From Bacillota bacterium (GTDB lineage Bacteria; Bacillota; Dehalobacteriia; UBA4068), in assembly GCA_030528765.1 (NCBI GenBank), contig JAUMYD010000065.1, positions 1-9,264 of the forward strand: 9,264 nt of DNA, read 5' to 3'. A program made the position numbers and the translations under genes. A model generated the notes under the pieces. It made no database searches. It had not been told where the DNA came from and saw nothing but the letters and a program-made list of their open reading frames with translations. Positions 1-6,545 of the stretch are shown here, one piece after another. The stretch's first letter is position 1; every line of letters begins with the position of its first letter.

Positions 1-833
1 GGCATCCCGTGGTGGAGAAAATCATTGGGCGGGAAAATTTTACTCCAAATGATTGCTTTCTGGACAGGAGCAGCCAGCGTATGATGCTGATCACCGGCCC
101 GAATATGGCAGGGAAAAGTACATATATGCGGCAGGTGGCGCTGATCGTGCTCATGGCGCGCATTGGTTCTTTTGTTCCTGCTGCGGCTGCTCAAATCGGC
201 TATTGTGACCGGATATTCACTCGGGTCGGTGCGGCAGATGATCTGGCCTCCGGTCAAAGCACCTTTATGGTGGAGATGAACGAAACTTCAAATATTCTGA
301 GACATGCCACAAAGGACAGCCTGATCATTCTGGATGAGATCGGTCGGGGCACCTCTACCTTTGATGGGCTTTCCATCGCAGGTGCGGTGGCAGAGTATAT
401 CATTCATGAGGGCTGTGGCGCTAAAACACTTTTTGCCACCCATTATCATGAGCTGACTGCTTTGAGTGATACTTACCCACTGATCTGCAATTACTCCATT
501 GCAGTAAAAGAAAAAGGGCATAGCATCATCTTCCTGCGGAAGATCGTCAAAGGCGCGGCAGATAAGAGTTATGGCATACAGGTGGCCCGTTTGGCCGGGC
601 TTCCCCCTGCCGTTCTTTCCCGCGCCGGGGAGATACTCAGGCAGTTGGAAACAGAGAATCCTATGCAGGCCCTGGATCTAAGCCAGCAGCTATGCTTTGA
701 CAACCTTTTGGAGCAGGTGGAGCCGGAGAGCGAATCACCGATCCTGGCGGAGCTGCGCAGTTTGGATGTTGAGTCGCTTACACCTCTTCAGGCGCTGCTG
801 AAAATCAATGAATGGAAGGGTGAATTGCATTGA
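1..833 (+). CDS. mutS: DNA mismatch repair protein MutS, C-terminal part (5' end outside window)
   Basis: This is the C-terminal ATPase domain of MutS, the protein that binds mismatches and recruits MutL. The reading frame is open at the window edge (His-Pro-Val-Val-Glu, the usual 'RHPVVE' lead-in to domain V), so the GTG at 9 is an internal Val codon and not the start. Seen directly: Walker A GPNMAGKST (nt 96-122), a DDLASGQSTFMVEM segment, Walker B LIILDE (Asp-Glu at nt 333-338) followed by the family signature GRGTSTFDG, and the switch His in FATHYHEL. Next come GIQVARLAGLPP and a C-terminal tail of about 60 residues ending in a helix (LQALLKINEWK) typical of the dimerisation end. A QQLCF segment in the tail may be a degenerate beta-clamp motif. 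The stop codon (831-833) overlaps the mutL start. Identification is near certain; only about the last 277 residues are present. Confidence 0.97.
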   Translation, partial: HPVVEKIIGRENFTPNDCFLDRSSQRMMLITGPNMAGKSTYMRQVALIVLMARIGSFVPAAAAQIGYCDRIFTRVGAADDLASGQSTFMVEMNETSNILRHATKDSLIILDEIGRGTSTFDGLSIAGAVAEYIIHEGCGAKTLFATHYHELTALSDTYPLICNYSIAVKEKGHSIIFLRKIVKGAADKSYGIQVARLAGLPPAVLSRAGEILRQLETENPMQALDLSQQLCFDNLLEQVEPESESPILAELRSLDVESLTPLQALLKINEWKGELH

Positions 834-2920
834 ATCAGCCGATCTCCAGAATCCACATTCTTGATAGCCATACTGCGAATCAAATCGCTGCCGGCGAGGT
901 TGTGGATCGCCCGGTTTCTGTGGTCAAGGAATTGGTGGAAAACGCCATTGATTCCGGAGCCAGCGGCATCTTCGTTCGCCTCTATGGTTGCGGCTGCGAG
1001 AAGATCAAGGTTATTGATAACGGCTGCGGCATGTCCCCGGAGGATATGCGTCTGGCTGTTCAGCGGCATGCTACCAGTAAAATAGCAAAGGCGGAGGATC
1101 TGAATCAGCTGCACAGCCTGGGTTTCCGTGGGGAAGCCCTGCCTTCCATTGCTTCTGTCAGCCTGCTGCATATCACCAGCAAGAAGAAGGAGCAGGAGAC
1201 AGCCTATCACATGCAGGTGGAGGGGGGGAAGGCCAGCCTGCCGGAGGAATGCGCCGGAACGGATGGCACAAGTGTTGAGGTTGATCAGCTTTTTTATAAC
1301 ACCCCTGCCCGGAAAAAATTTTTGAAATCCCCCCGCACAGAGCTGGGCTTGATCAGTGATTATGTGGGGCGCATGGCACTTTGCCACAGGGATATTGCCT
1401 TTACTTTGATGAACGGAAACCATCGCATTATTGTTACGAATGGGAAAGGTAGTTTGGAAGCGGCCTCCATCGCTGTATTTGGGCACCAGATCAATAGGGA
1501 TCTGTTGGAAGTTTCGAATGAAGACAAGTCGATTTACGGCCTGCTTTCCCTGCCGGTTTTCACCCGTTCCATTCGGAACAACAGCTTTTTTGTCAATGGC
1601 CGCCTGGTCCGCAGCAAGGAACTGTCGATTGCGGTGGATCGGGCTTATCATACCCTGATTCCGGAAAAACGCTATCCTTTTACTGTTCTTTTTTTTGAGC
1701 TTCCCCCGGAATCCATCGATGTAAATGTTCACCCGGCAAAAATGGAAATAAGATTCCATGATCCAAAGCCGGTGCAGGAGGCTTTGACGGGGCTGATTTT
1801 TTCCAGCCTGAAAAAATATATCCCGCAACCCACTCTGCGTGATACAAATCCTGTTAGCTTGTTTATGCGGATCCCGCCGGAGCGGCAGAAAAAGCCCGTT
1901 TCCCCAAAAAAGGAAAAACCTGCAGAAGCTGCTCCGGCATCTGCAGATATTATTCCTATCCATGGGGAAACAGCTCCCTCCGGAGAAAAAGCAGCCGGAG
2001 GCCCCGCACGCGATGTGGAGGGAGAGCCTTTTGGAGAACGGGGAAAGGCAAGCGGAATGGATCTTTATAAGATCCTAAAGGGTGATCTGCGGCCTCTGCA
2101 GAGCTCCCCGGAAAAACGGCCTTCCTCCGGCACAGGGAGCGATGGTAGCCACGCGGAGCCAACGGAGAGCACGGATAATGAAAAAGAGCTGGAGCGGCAG
2201 GCCAGTCGTGCTGAGAGACGGAGAAAAATGGAGATGGAGCAGCAGCTAAGGCGGGGTTACTCTTTAAATCAGGAACTGTTTTTCGGCCTGACCGGTACTC
2301 CCCCCAGGCAGGAACGCGTGAAGCAGGAAATACTGCGTTTTTCCACCCTGCAGCCCATTGGGCAGTTTGCCAGCACCTTCATCCTCGCCAGCTCCTCGGA
2401 TACGCTTTACATTATTGATCAGCATGCGGCAGCGGAGCGGATCCAATATGAGAAGATATTGCGGGCAGTAGAAAACAGCAAAGAGGAATCGGAGATGCTG
2501 GCGATTCCGCAGCCTCTGGAGCTGAGCTATCGGGAAAGCCTGCTCCTCACTGATTATATTCTGGAAATTCGCGATTTAGGTTTTATCATAGAGCACTTTG
2601 GGGAGCAGAGCTATGTGATTAGAGGTGTCCCGTCCTGGCTGGGGAAAACAGAGCCTCAGCAGCTGATTCGGGACTATCTGGAATATGTACAAGTTCGGGG
2701 AAAGACGACAAAAGCGGAGCTTCGCAGGCAGGAGCTGTTTTATATGGCCTGCCGACAGGCTTTGAAGGGGAATCGCTATTTGAGCAATGGGGATGTCTCT
2801 TCCCTGTTTTTGGAGCTGGATGAATGCCGTGAATCCAACACCTGCCCCCATGGCAGACCCATCGCCATACAGTTTACCATAGATGATCTTTTTAAACACT
2901 TTTTGAGAGGCCACATATAA
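830..2920 (+). CDS. mutL: DNA mismatch repair protein MutL (endonuclease type)
   Basis: MutL couples mismatch recognition by MutS to strand nicking and excision. The 696-residue product has a GHKL ATPase domain with ENAID (catalytic Glu37), DNGCGM (Asp63), GFRGEAL (98-104), GTSVEV (146-151), LFYNTPARKKFL (154-165) and DVNVHPAK (297-304). A charged, Pro/Ala/Gly-rich linker follows at about 340-490, then the C-terminal domain. That domain carries the metal-dependent nicking motif DQHA-x2-E-x4-E (530-541), ACRQALK (640-646), CPHGRP (672-677) and a terminal FLR where the family usually has FKR. These motifs mark the self-nicking MutL class of MutH-lacking bacteria. The start is TTG at 830, forming a TTGA overlap with the mutS stop. 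An AAGGGTG ribosome site at 816-822 and the family-like N-terminus (RIHILDSHTANQIAAGEVV) support it. Translation is probably coupled to mutS. Confidence 0.97.
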   Translation: MNQPISRIHILDSHTANQIAAGEVVDRPVSVVKELVENAIDSGASGIFVRLYGCGCEKIKVIDNGCGMSPEDMRLAVQRHATSKIAKAEDLNQLHSLGFRGEALPSIASVSLLHITSKKKEQETAYHMQVEGGKASLPEECAGTDGTSVEVDQLFYNTPARKKFLKSPRTELGLISDYVGRMALCHRDIAFTLMNGNHRIIVTNGKGSLEAASIAVFGHQINRDLLEVSNEDKSIYGLLSLPVFTRSIRNNSFFVNGRLVRSKELSIAVDRAYHTLIPEKRYPFTVLFFELPPESIDVNVHPAKMEIRFHDPKPVQEALTGLIFSSLKKYIPQPTLRDTNPVSLFMRIPPERQKKPVSPKKEKPAEAAPASADIIPIHGETAPSGEKAAGGPARDVEGEPFGERGKASGMDLYKILKGDLRPLQSSPEKRPSSGTGSDGSHAEPTESTDNEKELERQASRAERRRKMEMEQQLRRGYSLNQELFFGLTGTPPRQERVKQEILRFSTLQPIGQFASTFILASSSDTLYIIDQHAAAERIQYEKILRAVENSKEESEMLAIPQPLELSYRESLLLTDYILEIRDLGFIIEHFGEQSYVIRGVPSWLGKTEPQQLIRDYLEYVQVRGKTTKAELRRQELFYMACRQALKGNRYLSNGDVSSLFLELDECRESNTCPHGRPIAIQFTIDDLFKHFLRGHI

Positions 2921-3894
2921 TGGATCATGGACAGCTTATGCAGCAGCCCCGGAAACTGTTGATCATCCTGGGCCCAACCGCCTGTGGGAAGACCGGCCTA
3001 TCCATAGAAATCGCAAAGCGGTTTCGCGGGGAGATCATTTCCGGTGATTCCATGCAGGTTTATCGGGGCATGGATATCGGCACTGCCAAGGTTTTGCCCG
3101 AAGAAAAGCAAGGGATCCCGCATCATCTTCTGGATATTCTGGATCCGCGGGATGCCTTCAGTGTAGCTGATTTTCGCAGCCTGGCAGAATCTGCCATCCG
3201 GCAGATCGAGGCGGCGGGGAATCTGCCCATGGTGGTGGGCGGCACGGGCCTTTATATCGATTCCCTGCTGTACCCTTATAATTTTGCAGAGGATATGGTG
3301 GCCCAGCCGGAGCTTCGCCAGCGTTTGCAGACAGAATATCTTTCTCTGGGCGGGGAGGAGCTGCACAGGCGCTTGGCTGAGCAGGATCCGGAGGCAGCAG
3401 CGAAGATCCATCCGAATGATGAACATCGTTTGGTTCGCGCCCTGGAAGTGCTGGAGCTGACCGGGGAGCCTATTTCCCGGCGTCAGCTGGATAAATCTCG
3501 CAGCTCTCCCTATAAGGCCATCCTTGTTGGCCTGCATATGGAGCGGGAGTTGCTCTATGCCCGCATCGGGCAGCGCGTAGAGCAAATGCTGGAGCAGGGC
3601 CTGCTGGAAGAGGTCTCCCGCCTTCTTCGGGAGGGTGTGCCGCCAGAAGCCAATTCCATGCAGGGCATTGGCTACCGACAGCTGGTCGCCTGTTTGCAGG
3701 GAGAGTGCAGCCTGGAAGATGCAGTGGAGTTGATCAAACGGGATACAAGGCGTTTTGCCAAACGGCAGATCACCTGGTTCAAGCGGCACCCGGAGATCGC
3801 TTGGTTTGATGTTGGTCATTATCGCGAGGTAGGGGATTTGGTGGATTGCGTCAGCGCCTATGTTCGGGACAGACTAAAGGAGGAATGGATATGA
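2920..3894 (+). CDS. miaA: tRNA dimethylallyltransferase MiaA
   Basis: MiaA transfers a dimethylallyl group to N6 of A37 in tRNAs reading UNN codons; this is the first step toward ms2i6A. The 324-residue product shows the P-loop GPTACGKT (18-25; Cys where Ser is commoner), SGDSMQVYRGMDIGTAK (41-57) with the conserved catalytic Asp43, HHLLDILDP (68-76), VADFR (82-86), GGTGLYI (107-113), HPNDEHRLVRALEV (164-177), SMQGIGYRQL (246-255) and the C-terminal tRNA-binding run KRDTRRFAKRQITWFKR (273-289). Length is normal for the family. The ATG at 2920 shares one base with the mutL TAA stop and has a GAGAGG ribosome site at 2905-2910. An in-frame ATG at 2938 (Met7) is possible but has no better site. 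The downstream hfq start overlaps its stop, the same miaA-hfq order as in many bacteria. Confidence 0.97.
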   Translation: MDHGQLMQQPRKLLIILGPTACGKTGLSIEIAKRFRGEIISGDSMQVYRGMDIGTAKVLPEEKQGIPHHLLDILDPRDAFSVADFRSLAESAIRQIEAAGNLPMVVGGTGLYIDSLLYPYNFAEDMVAQPELRQRLQTEYLSLGGEELHRRLAEQDPEAAAKIHPNDEHRLVRALEVLELTGEPISRRQLDKSRSSPYKAILVGLHMERELLYARIGQRVEQMLEQGLLEEVSRLLREGVPPEANSMQGIGYRQLVACLQGECSLEDAVELIKRDTRRFAKRQITWFKRHPEIAWFDVGHYREVGDLVDCVSAYVRDRLKEEWI

Positions 3895-4109
3895 GTTCCG
3901 CGGGTCTGCAGGATGCTTTTTTAAACGCACTGCGCAAGAGTTCCAGCCCGGCCACGTTTTTTTTGGTAAATGGTGTGCAGATGAAGGCGGTTCTCAGGGC
4001 TTTTGATGAGTATACGCTGCTGCTGGAAAGCGGCGGGCAGCAAAAATTGCTCTTCAAACATGCTTTGAGTACGCTGATTCCGGAGAAACGCCTGGATTTG
4101 CATGCCTGA
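3891..4109 (+). CDS. hfq: RNA-binding protein Hfq (Sm-like), atypical variant
   Basis: Hfq is a small Sm-fold protein that forms a hexameric ring and binds sRNAs and A- or U-rich RNA. The 72-residue product fits the family: an N-terminal helix with LQDAFLNALRK (6-16), an Sm1-like stretch (FFLVNGVQMKAVLRAFDEYTLLLE) and the Sm2 motif FKHALST (55-61; consensus YKHAIST). The start is ATG 3891, which forms ATGA with the miaA stop. It lies 7 nt after a perfect AAGGAGG (3877-3883); the ATG at 3885 is too close to that site. Position after miaA confirms identity. Unusual points are Ala34 in MKAVL, where most members have Gly, a rim patch reduced to Arg-Lys followed by three Ser, and DEY instead of the usual DQF/DNF. 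These may change RNA preference; that is inference. An intrinsic terminator follows within 10 nt of the stop. Confidence 0.95.
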   Translation: MSSAGLQDAFLNALRKSSSPATFFLVNGVQMKAVLRAFDEYTLLLESGGQQKLLFKHALSTLIPEKRLDLHA

Positions 4110-4116
4110 TCCGCGC

Positions 4117-4155
4117 AAAAGGGGAGGGGAACGCAGCCTCCCCTCCCCCTTTTTT
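4117..4155 (+). terminator. Intrinsic terminator after hfq
   Basis: A stem is formed by GGGGAGGGGA (4121-4130) and TCCCCTCCCC (4139-4148), with an 8-nt loop and T6 immediately after an extra C. An A4 run at 4117-4120 can extend the pairing. It sits 8 nt after the hfq stop and should end the mutS-mutL-miaA-hfq transcript. The T-tract orientation serves the plus strand; an A-run on the left gives a weaker equivalent on the minus strand. Confidence 0.93.
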
Positions 4156-4189
4156 CTTGTATGCAGAAATTGCAGAATGCCATTTGGAC

Positions 4190-4195
4190 AGGAGG
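4190..4195 (+). promoter_or_regulatory. Ribosome binding site fixing the start of the lyase-family gene
   Basis: AGGAGG lies 5 nt before the GTG at 4201. The open frame extends upstream to 4102, but that stretch runs through the hfq terminator hairpin. The in-frame ATG at 4177 has no ribosome site in front of it and would place this AGGAGG inside the coding region. The site therefore decides for GTG 4201. Confidence 0.85.
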
Positions 4196-4200
4196 ATACA

Positions 4201-5427
4201 GTGGATTCAATAATCAAAAAAGCCAGGGCTCTCATGGAGGAGGAGGCCCTTGGCCTTGGAAAAATTTGTGAAGAGAACTTTTATCGCGTTCTGAATGCCT
4301 TTCGGGAGGAAAAGGTTTCGGCACAGCATTTTCGCACCACCACTGGCTATGGCTACAATGACATGGGCCGGGATAAACTGGAGCAGGTATATGCCCGTGT
4401 TTTTGGGGCAGAGGCTGCTTTGCTGCGGCAGAATATCGTCTCCGGCAGCCATGCCATTTTTCTGGCCTTGGCGGGGAACCTGCTCCCCGGGGATCAGCTT
4501 CTTTCTTTGGGGCTGCCTTATGATACCCTGCAGACAGTAATGGGGATCAATCACCCCACGCCCGGCAGCCTGCGGGAATCCGGCGTGGAATGCACGATTT
4601 ATGATATGGATTTCGCGCATCCAAAGCTGGAAGAGATCAAAGCCCAGCTGACGGCCCGCACGAAAATCGTGGCACTGCAGCGTTCCCGGGGGTATAGCCT
4701 GCGGCCCTCTCTTTCCGTAAAAAGCATCGTGGAAATTTGCGATGCTGTGAAATCGGTTCGCCCGGATGTGATCTTTTTTGTAGATAACTGCTATGGGGAA
4801 TTTGTGGAAACGAAGGAACCCAGCATGTTTTCCGTGGATCTGATGGCTGGCTCCCTGATCAAAAACCCCGGCGCTGGCATTGCACCCGGTGGCGGCTATA
4901 TTGTCGGCCGGGCTGAGCTGGTGGAGCGGGCCGCTGTGCGCCTGACTGTTCCTGGGGCCGGCAGTGAGCTGGGACCTACCCTGAGTGATCCCCGCCCCTA
5001 TTATCAATCTCTGTACCTGGCTCCGCAGATCGTTCTGGAAGCTTTGCTGGGCGCGATTTTTTCTGCCTGTGTTCTGGAGCAGCTTGGCTTTCAGGTGAGT
5101 CCTGGCAGTCGGGAGAGCCGGGCGGACATTATCCAGACGGTAAAGCTTTCTACACCGGAGAGACTGATTGCTTTTTGTCAGGGCATACAGAAGTATTCTC
5201 CGGTGGATGGCTTTGTCAGCCCTCTTCCCTGGCCCATGCCGGGCTATGACAACGATATCATCATGGCCAGCGGCAGTTTTGTGGATGGCTCTTCCATTGA
5301 ACTTTCTGCAGATGCCCCCCTGCGTGAGCCCTATGTCGTTTTTATGCAGGGTGGACTGAATCGCTGGCATACGGTGTACGCCCTGGAAAACACGCTGAGG
5401 GATATGCAGGCACAGGGCCTGCTTTAA
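4201..5427 (+). CDS. PLP-dependent methionine gamma-lyase family protein (YnbB-like, 'aluminium resistance protein')
   Basis: This is a fold-type I PLP enzyme of the PF06838 family, annotated as 'methionine gamma-lyase family' or 'aluminium resistance protein'; B. subtilis YnbB belongs here. The physiological substrate is not firmly known; sulfur amino-acid C-S lyase chemistry is the guess from homology. From GTG 4201 the product has 408 residues, a normal length. Seen: HFRTTTGYGYNDMGRD (43-58), a PLP phosphate-site-like region SGSHAIFLAL (81-90), SLGLPYDTLQTV (102-113), LQRSRGYSLRPS (159-170), FFVDNCYGEF (192-201; Asp195 probably contacts the pyridine nitrogen) and MAGSLIKNPGAGIAPGGGYI (215-234), where Lys221 is the likely Schiff-base lysine. 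The C-terminal half has PLPWPMPGYDNDIIMASG (341-358) and MQGGLNRWH (382-390). It lies close behind hfq, as its homologues do in several Firmicutes, but behind a terminator. I see no clear promoter in the 45-nt gap, so it may depend on read-through. Confidence 0.9.
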   Translation: MDSIIKKARALMEEEALGLGKICEENFYRVLNAFREEKVSAQHFRTTTGYGYNDMGRDKLEQVYARVFGAEAALLRQNIVSGSHAIFLALAGNLLPGDQLLSLGLPYDTLQTVMGINHPTPGSLRESGVECTIYDMDFAHPKLEEIKAQLTARTKIVALQRSRGYSLRPSLSVKSIVEICDAVKSVRPDVIFFVDNCYGEFVETKEPSMFSVDLMAGSLIKNPGAGIAPGGGYIVGRAELVERAAVRLTVPGAGSELGPTLSDPRPYYQSLYLAPQIVLEALLGAIFSACVLEQLGFQVSPGSRESRADIIQTVKLSTPERLIAFCQGIQKYSPVDGFVSPLPWPMPGYDNDIIMASGSFVDGSSIELSADAPLREPYVVFMQGGLNRWHTVYALENTLRDMQAQGLL

Positions 5428-5480
5428 GCCGCATTGCAGTGGGCTCCCTAAGGGGCAGAGGAAAATTTACTGAAGCAGAA

Positions 5481-5524
5481 GCAGACCCACCATCCCGGTC
5501 CGAAGGGAAGGTGGGTCTGCTTTT
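5481..5524 (+). terminator. Long hairpin terminator between convergent genes
   Basis: GCAGACCCACC (5481-5491) pairs perfectly with GGTGGGTCTGC (5510-5520). After an A/A mismatch, TCCC/GGGA extends the stem, leaving an 8-nt loop, and TTTT follows. It lies 53 nt after the lyase-family stop and 30 nt beyond the stop of the convergent CAP gene. The T-run suits plus-strand termination. On the minus strand the hairpin is followed only by TTCTGCTTC, so it would be a weaker terminator there. Confidence 0.9.
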
Positions 5525-5554
5525 CCATCTATTGGGCTAGGAGCAGGATGGCGT

Positions 5555-6337
5555 TTAATCGGCGAAAAACTGAGCCCAGCTATAGCCCCGGTTTGCCTTA
5601 CGAAGGGCGATGCCGATGCGGCTGTACCCGTTATTCAAAATGTTTTCCCTGTGGCCCGGAGAATTCATCCAATCCTTCATCACTTCTTCGGGGTTTTGCT
5701 GCCCTCTGGCAATATTTTCACCGGCCCGGCGATATACCACACCGGCCTGCTGCAGTGCACTGAAGCAGCTGCTTCCATCGGGACGGCTGTGGCTGAAGTT
5801 TTTAAGAATTTCCTCTGCGCGGATTTCTGCTGCAGAACAAAGGCTGCTGTCCAGAACAAGGGGCTGAAGACCTTCTGCGGCGCGTTCTGCATTCACCAGC
5901 TCCACGATCTGCATCACAAAGTTGTCATTGGCTGTGTTTTTCGCTGTTCCGCTGGGAAGAGGAGAAGCTATGATGCTGGCTGCTGTTTTTGTAAAGGAAC
6001 TGAAATTGGAGGAGGGCTCAAGCTTTTGCTGCAGCAGGGGAGTATCCTCGTGCATAGGATCACTGTGAAGCAGGGAAGGGGCTGATCCTTTGTCTGGATC
6101 CAAAATTTTATGGAGGAGAGAAAGAGGGAAGACTTTGGGGGAGTGGGCATTTTTCCCCTGACTGTCTGGTTCGAATGCAGGCAGACAGAAATATGTAGGA
6201 GAGAAGCTTTCCGACTCCGCAGCAAATCTTTGCTTCCCGGCGGCATCGTATTTGGCAGCCGTCTCTGTGGGAAAAAAGCTGACAAGAAAAGTACAGGAGA
6301 AAACAAGAAGCAATAGAATATGACGTTTGATTTTCAT
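5555..6337 (-). CDS. Exported CAP/SCP-domain protein (YkwD-like)
   Basis: The 260-residue product begins with a signal peptide: MKIKRH, a hydrophobic stretch at about 7-22, and a possible cleavage near ETAA-K (28/29). Residues about 30-140 form a Ser/Pro/Lys-rich segment with no motif I recognise. The CAP domain occupies about 142-258: VELVNAERAAEGLQPL (145-160), SAAEIRAEEI (168-177), FSHSRPDGSSCFSAL (181-195), AGENIARGQ (205-213), WMNSPGHRENIL (223-234) and YSWAQFFAD at the end. The usual cavity residues are present (His183, Glu207, His229). Bacterial members of this family are secreted proteins of mostly unknown activity; several are linked to the cell wall or spore surface. ATG at 6337 has an AGGGAG ribosome site a few nt upstream. 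The gene is transcribed alone, convergent with the lyase gene and divergent from spoIIE. It could be sporulation-related from position, but that is inference. Confidence 0.9.
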   Translation of the reverse strand: MKIKRHILLLLVFSCTFLVSFFPTETAAKYDAAGKQRFAAESESFSPTYFCLPAFEPDSQGKNAHSPKVFPLSLLHKILDPDKGSAPSLLHSDPMHEDTPLLQQKLEPSSNFSSFTKTAASIIASPLPSGTAKNTANDNFVMQIVELVNAERAAEGLQPLVLDSSLCSAAEIRAEEILKNFSHSRPDGSSCFSALQQAGVVYRRAGENIARGQQNPEEVMKDWMNSPGHRENILNNGYSRIGIALRKANRGYSWAQFFAD

Positions 6338-6368
6338 AAATCTCCCTCTGTTTGGCTGATGATGTCTG

Positions 6369-6397
6369 ATTATAGCAGTTTTTTTAGCTTATTTCAA
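6369..6397 (-). promoter_or_regulatory. Sigma-A-type promoter for the CAP-domain gene
   Basis: Read on the minus strand, TTGAAA (6397-6392) and a perfect TATAAT (6374-6369) are separated by 17 nt, with a TGC extended -10 just before the TATAAT. Transcription would begin near 6362, giving a leader of about 25 nt that contains the gene's ribosome site. Spacing and hexamers are near consensus for the housekeeping sigma factor. Confidence 0.82.
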
Positions 6398-6439
6398 ATG
6401 CAAATCATGGTATAGCTGGTGTTTTGTTCCATATTCCTC

Positions 6440-6449
6440 TTGTCGGAAA
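6440..6449 (+). promoter_or_regulatory. Putative Spo0A box upstream of spoIIE
   Basis: TTGTCGGAAA differs by one base from the Spo0A box octamer TTGTCGAA. It lies 51 nt upstream of the spoIIE -10 hexamer and 42 nt upstream of the CAP-gene -35. Spo0A-P activates spoIIE in B. subtilis through boxes placed just upstream of the promoter. The match is short, so confidence is moderate. Confidence 0.5.
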
Positions 6450-6472
6450 CTTCTTTTCCCTTGTCTGCAAGC

Positions 6473-6480
6473 TGCGACAA
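6473..6480 (-). promoter_or_regulatory. Putative second Spo0A box, overlapping the spoIIE -35 region
   Basis: On the minus strand this reads TTGTCGCA, seven of eight bases of the Spo0A octamer TTGTCGAA. It covers the -35-like GCGACA of the spoIIE promoter, a position expected for an activator that contacts sigma region 4. A weaker related sequence (TTGTCTGC, 6461-6468) lies between the two better boxes. Confidence 0.5.
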
Positions 6481-6506
6481 AATTTTAAAATGCTGCCGTT
6501 TATAAT
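6474..6506 (+). promoter_or_regulatory. Putative spoIIE promoter with 21-nt spacer
   Basis: A perfect TATAAT (6501-6506) has no good -35 at 17 nt (CAAAAT), but GCGACA (6474-6479, four of six matches to TTGACA) lies 21 nt upstream. B. subtilis spoIIE and spoIIG promoters are known for over-long spacers of about 21-22 nt that depend on Spo0A-P, so the layout fits regulated sporulation expression. The start would be near 6513 with a leader of about 47 nt. The -10 is convincing; the -35 assignment rests on analogy. Confidence 0.62.
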
Positions 6507-6545
6507 AAAACAGGTGAAAGAAAACTTCCCTGTTGTATTCTGAAT

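Noticed and set aside
788..1963. 391-codon open frame on the minus strand opposite mutL
   Set aside because: It lies wholly antisense to strongly conserved mutL, its translation shows no recognisable domain, and it lacks a fitting context. It is a by-product of the codon use of the real gene.
1880..2230. Pro/Gly/charged low-complexity stretch in mutL considered as an insertion or repeat
   Set aside because: It coincides with the variable interdomain linker of MutL, stays in frame and shows no repeated unit, so it is normal family variation.
2998..3819. 273-codon open frame opposite miaA
   Set aside because: It is antisense to conserved MiaA motifs along its whole length, with no domain signal in the translation.
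4207..5370. 387-codon open frame on the minus strand opposite the lyase-family gene
   Set aside because: Its translation has no known motif and a shadow-type composition, while the plus-strand frame encodes a complete PLP enzyme.
5651..6085. 144-codon plus-strand open frame inside the CAP gene
   Set aside because: The minus-strand frame has a signal peptide, CAP motifs, a ribosome site and a promoter. The plus-strand frame has none of these.
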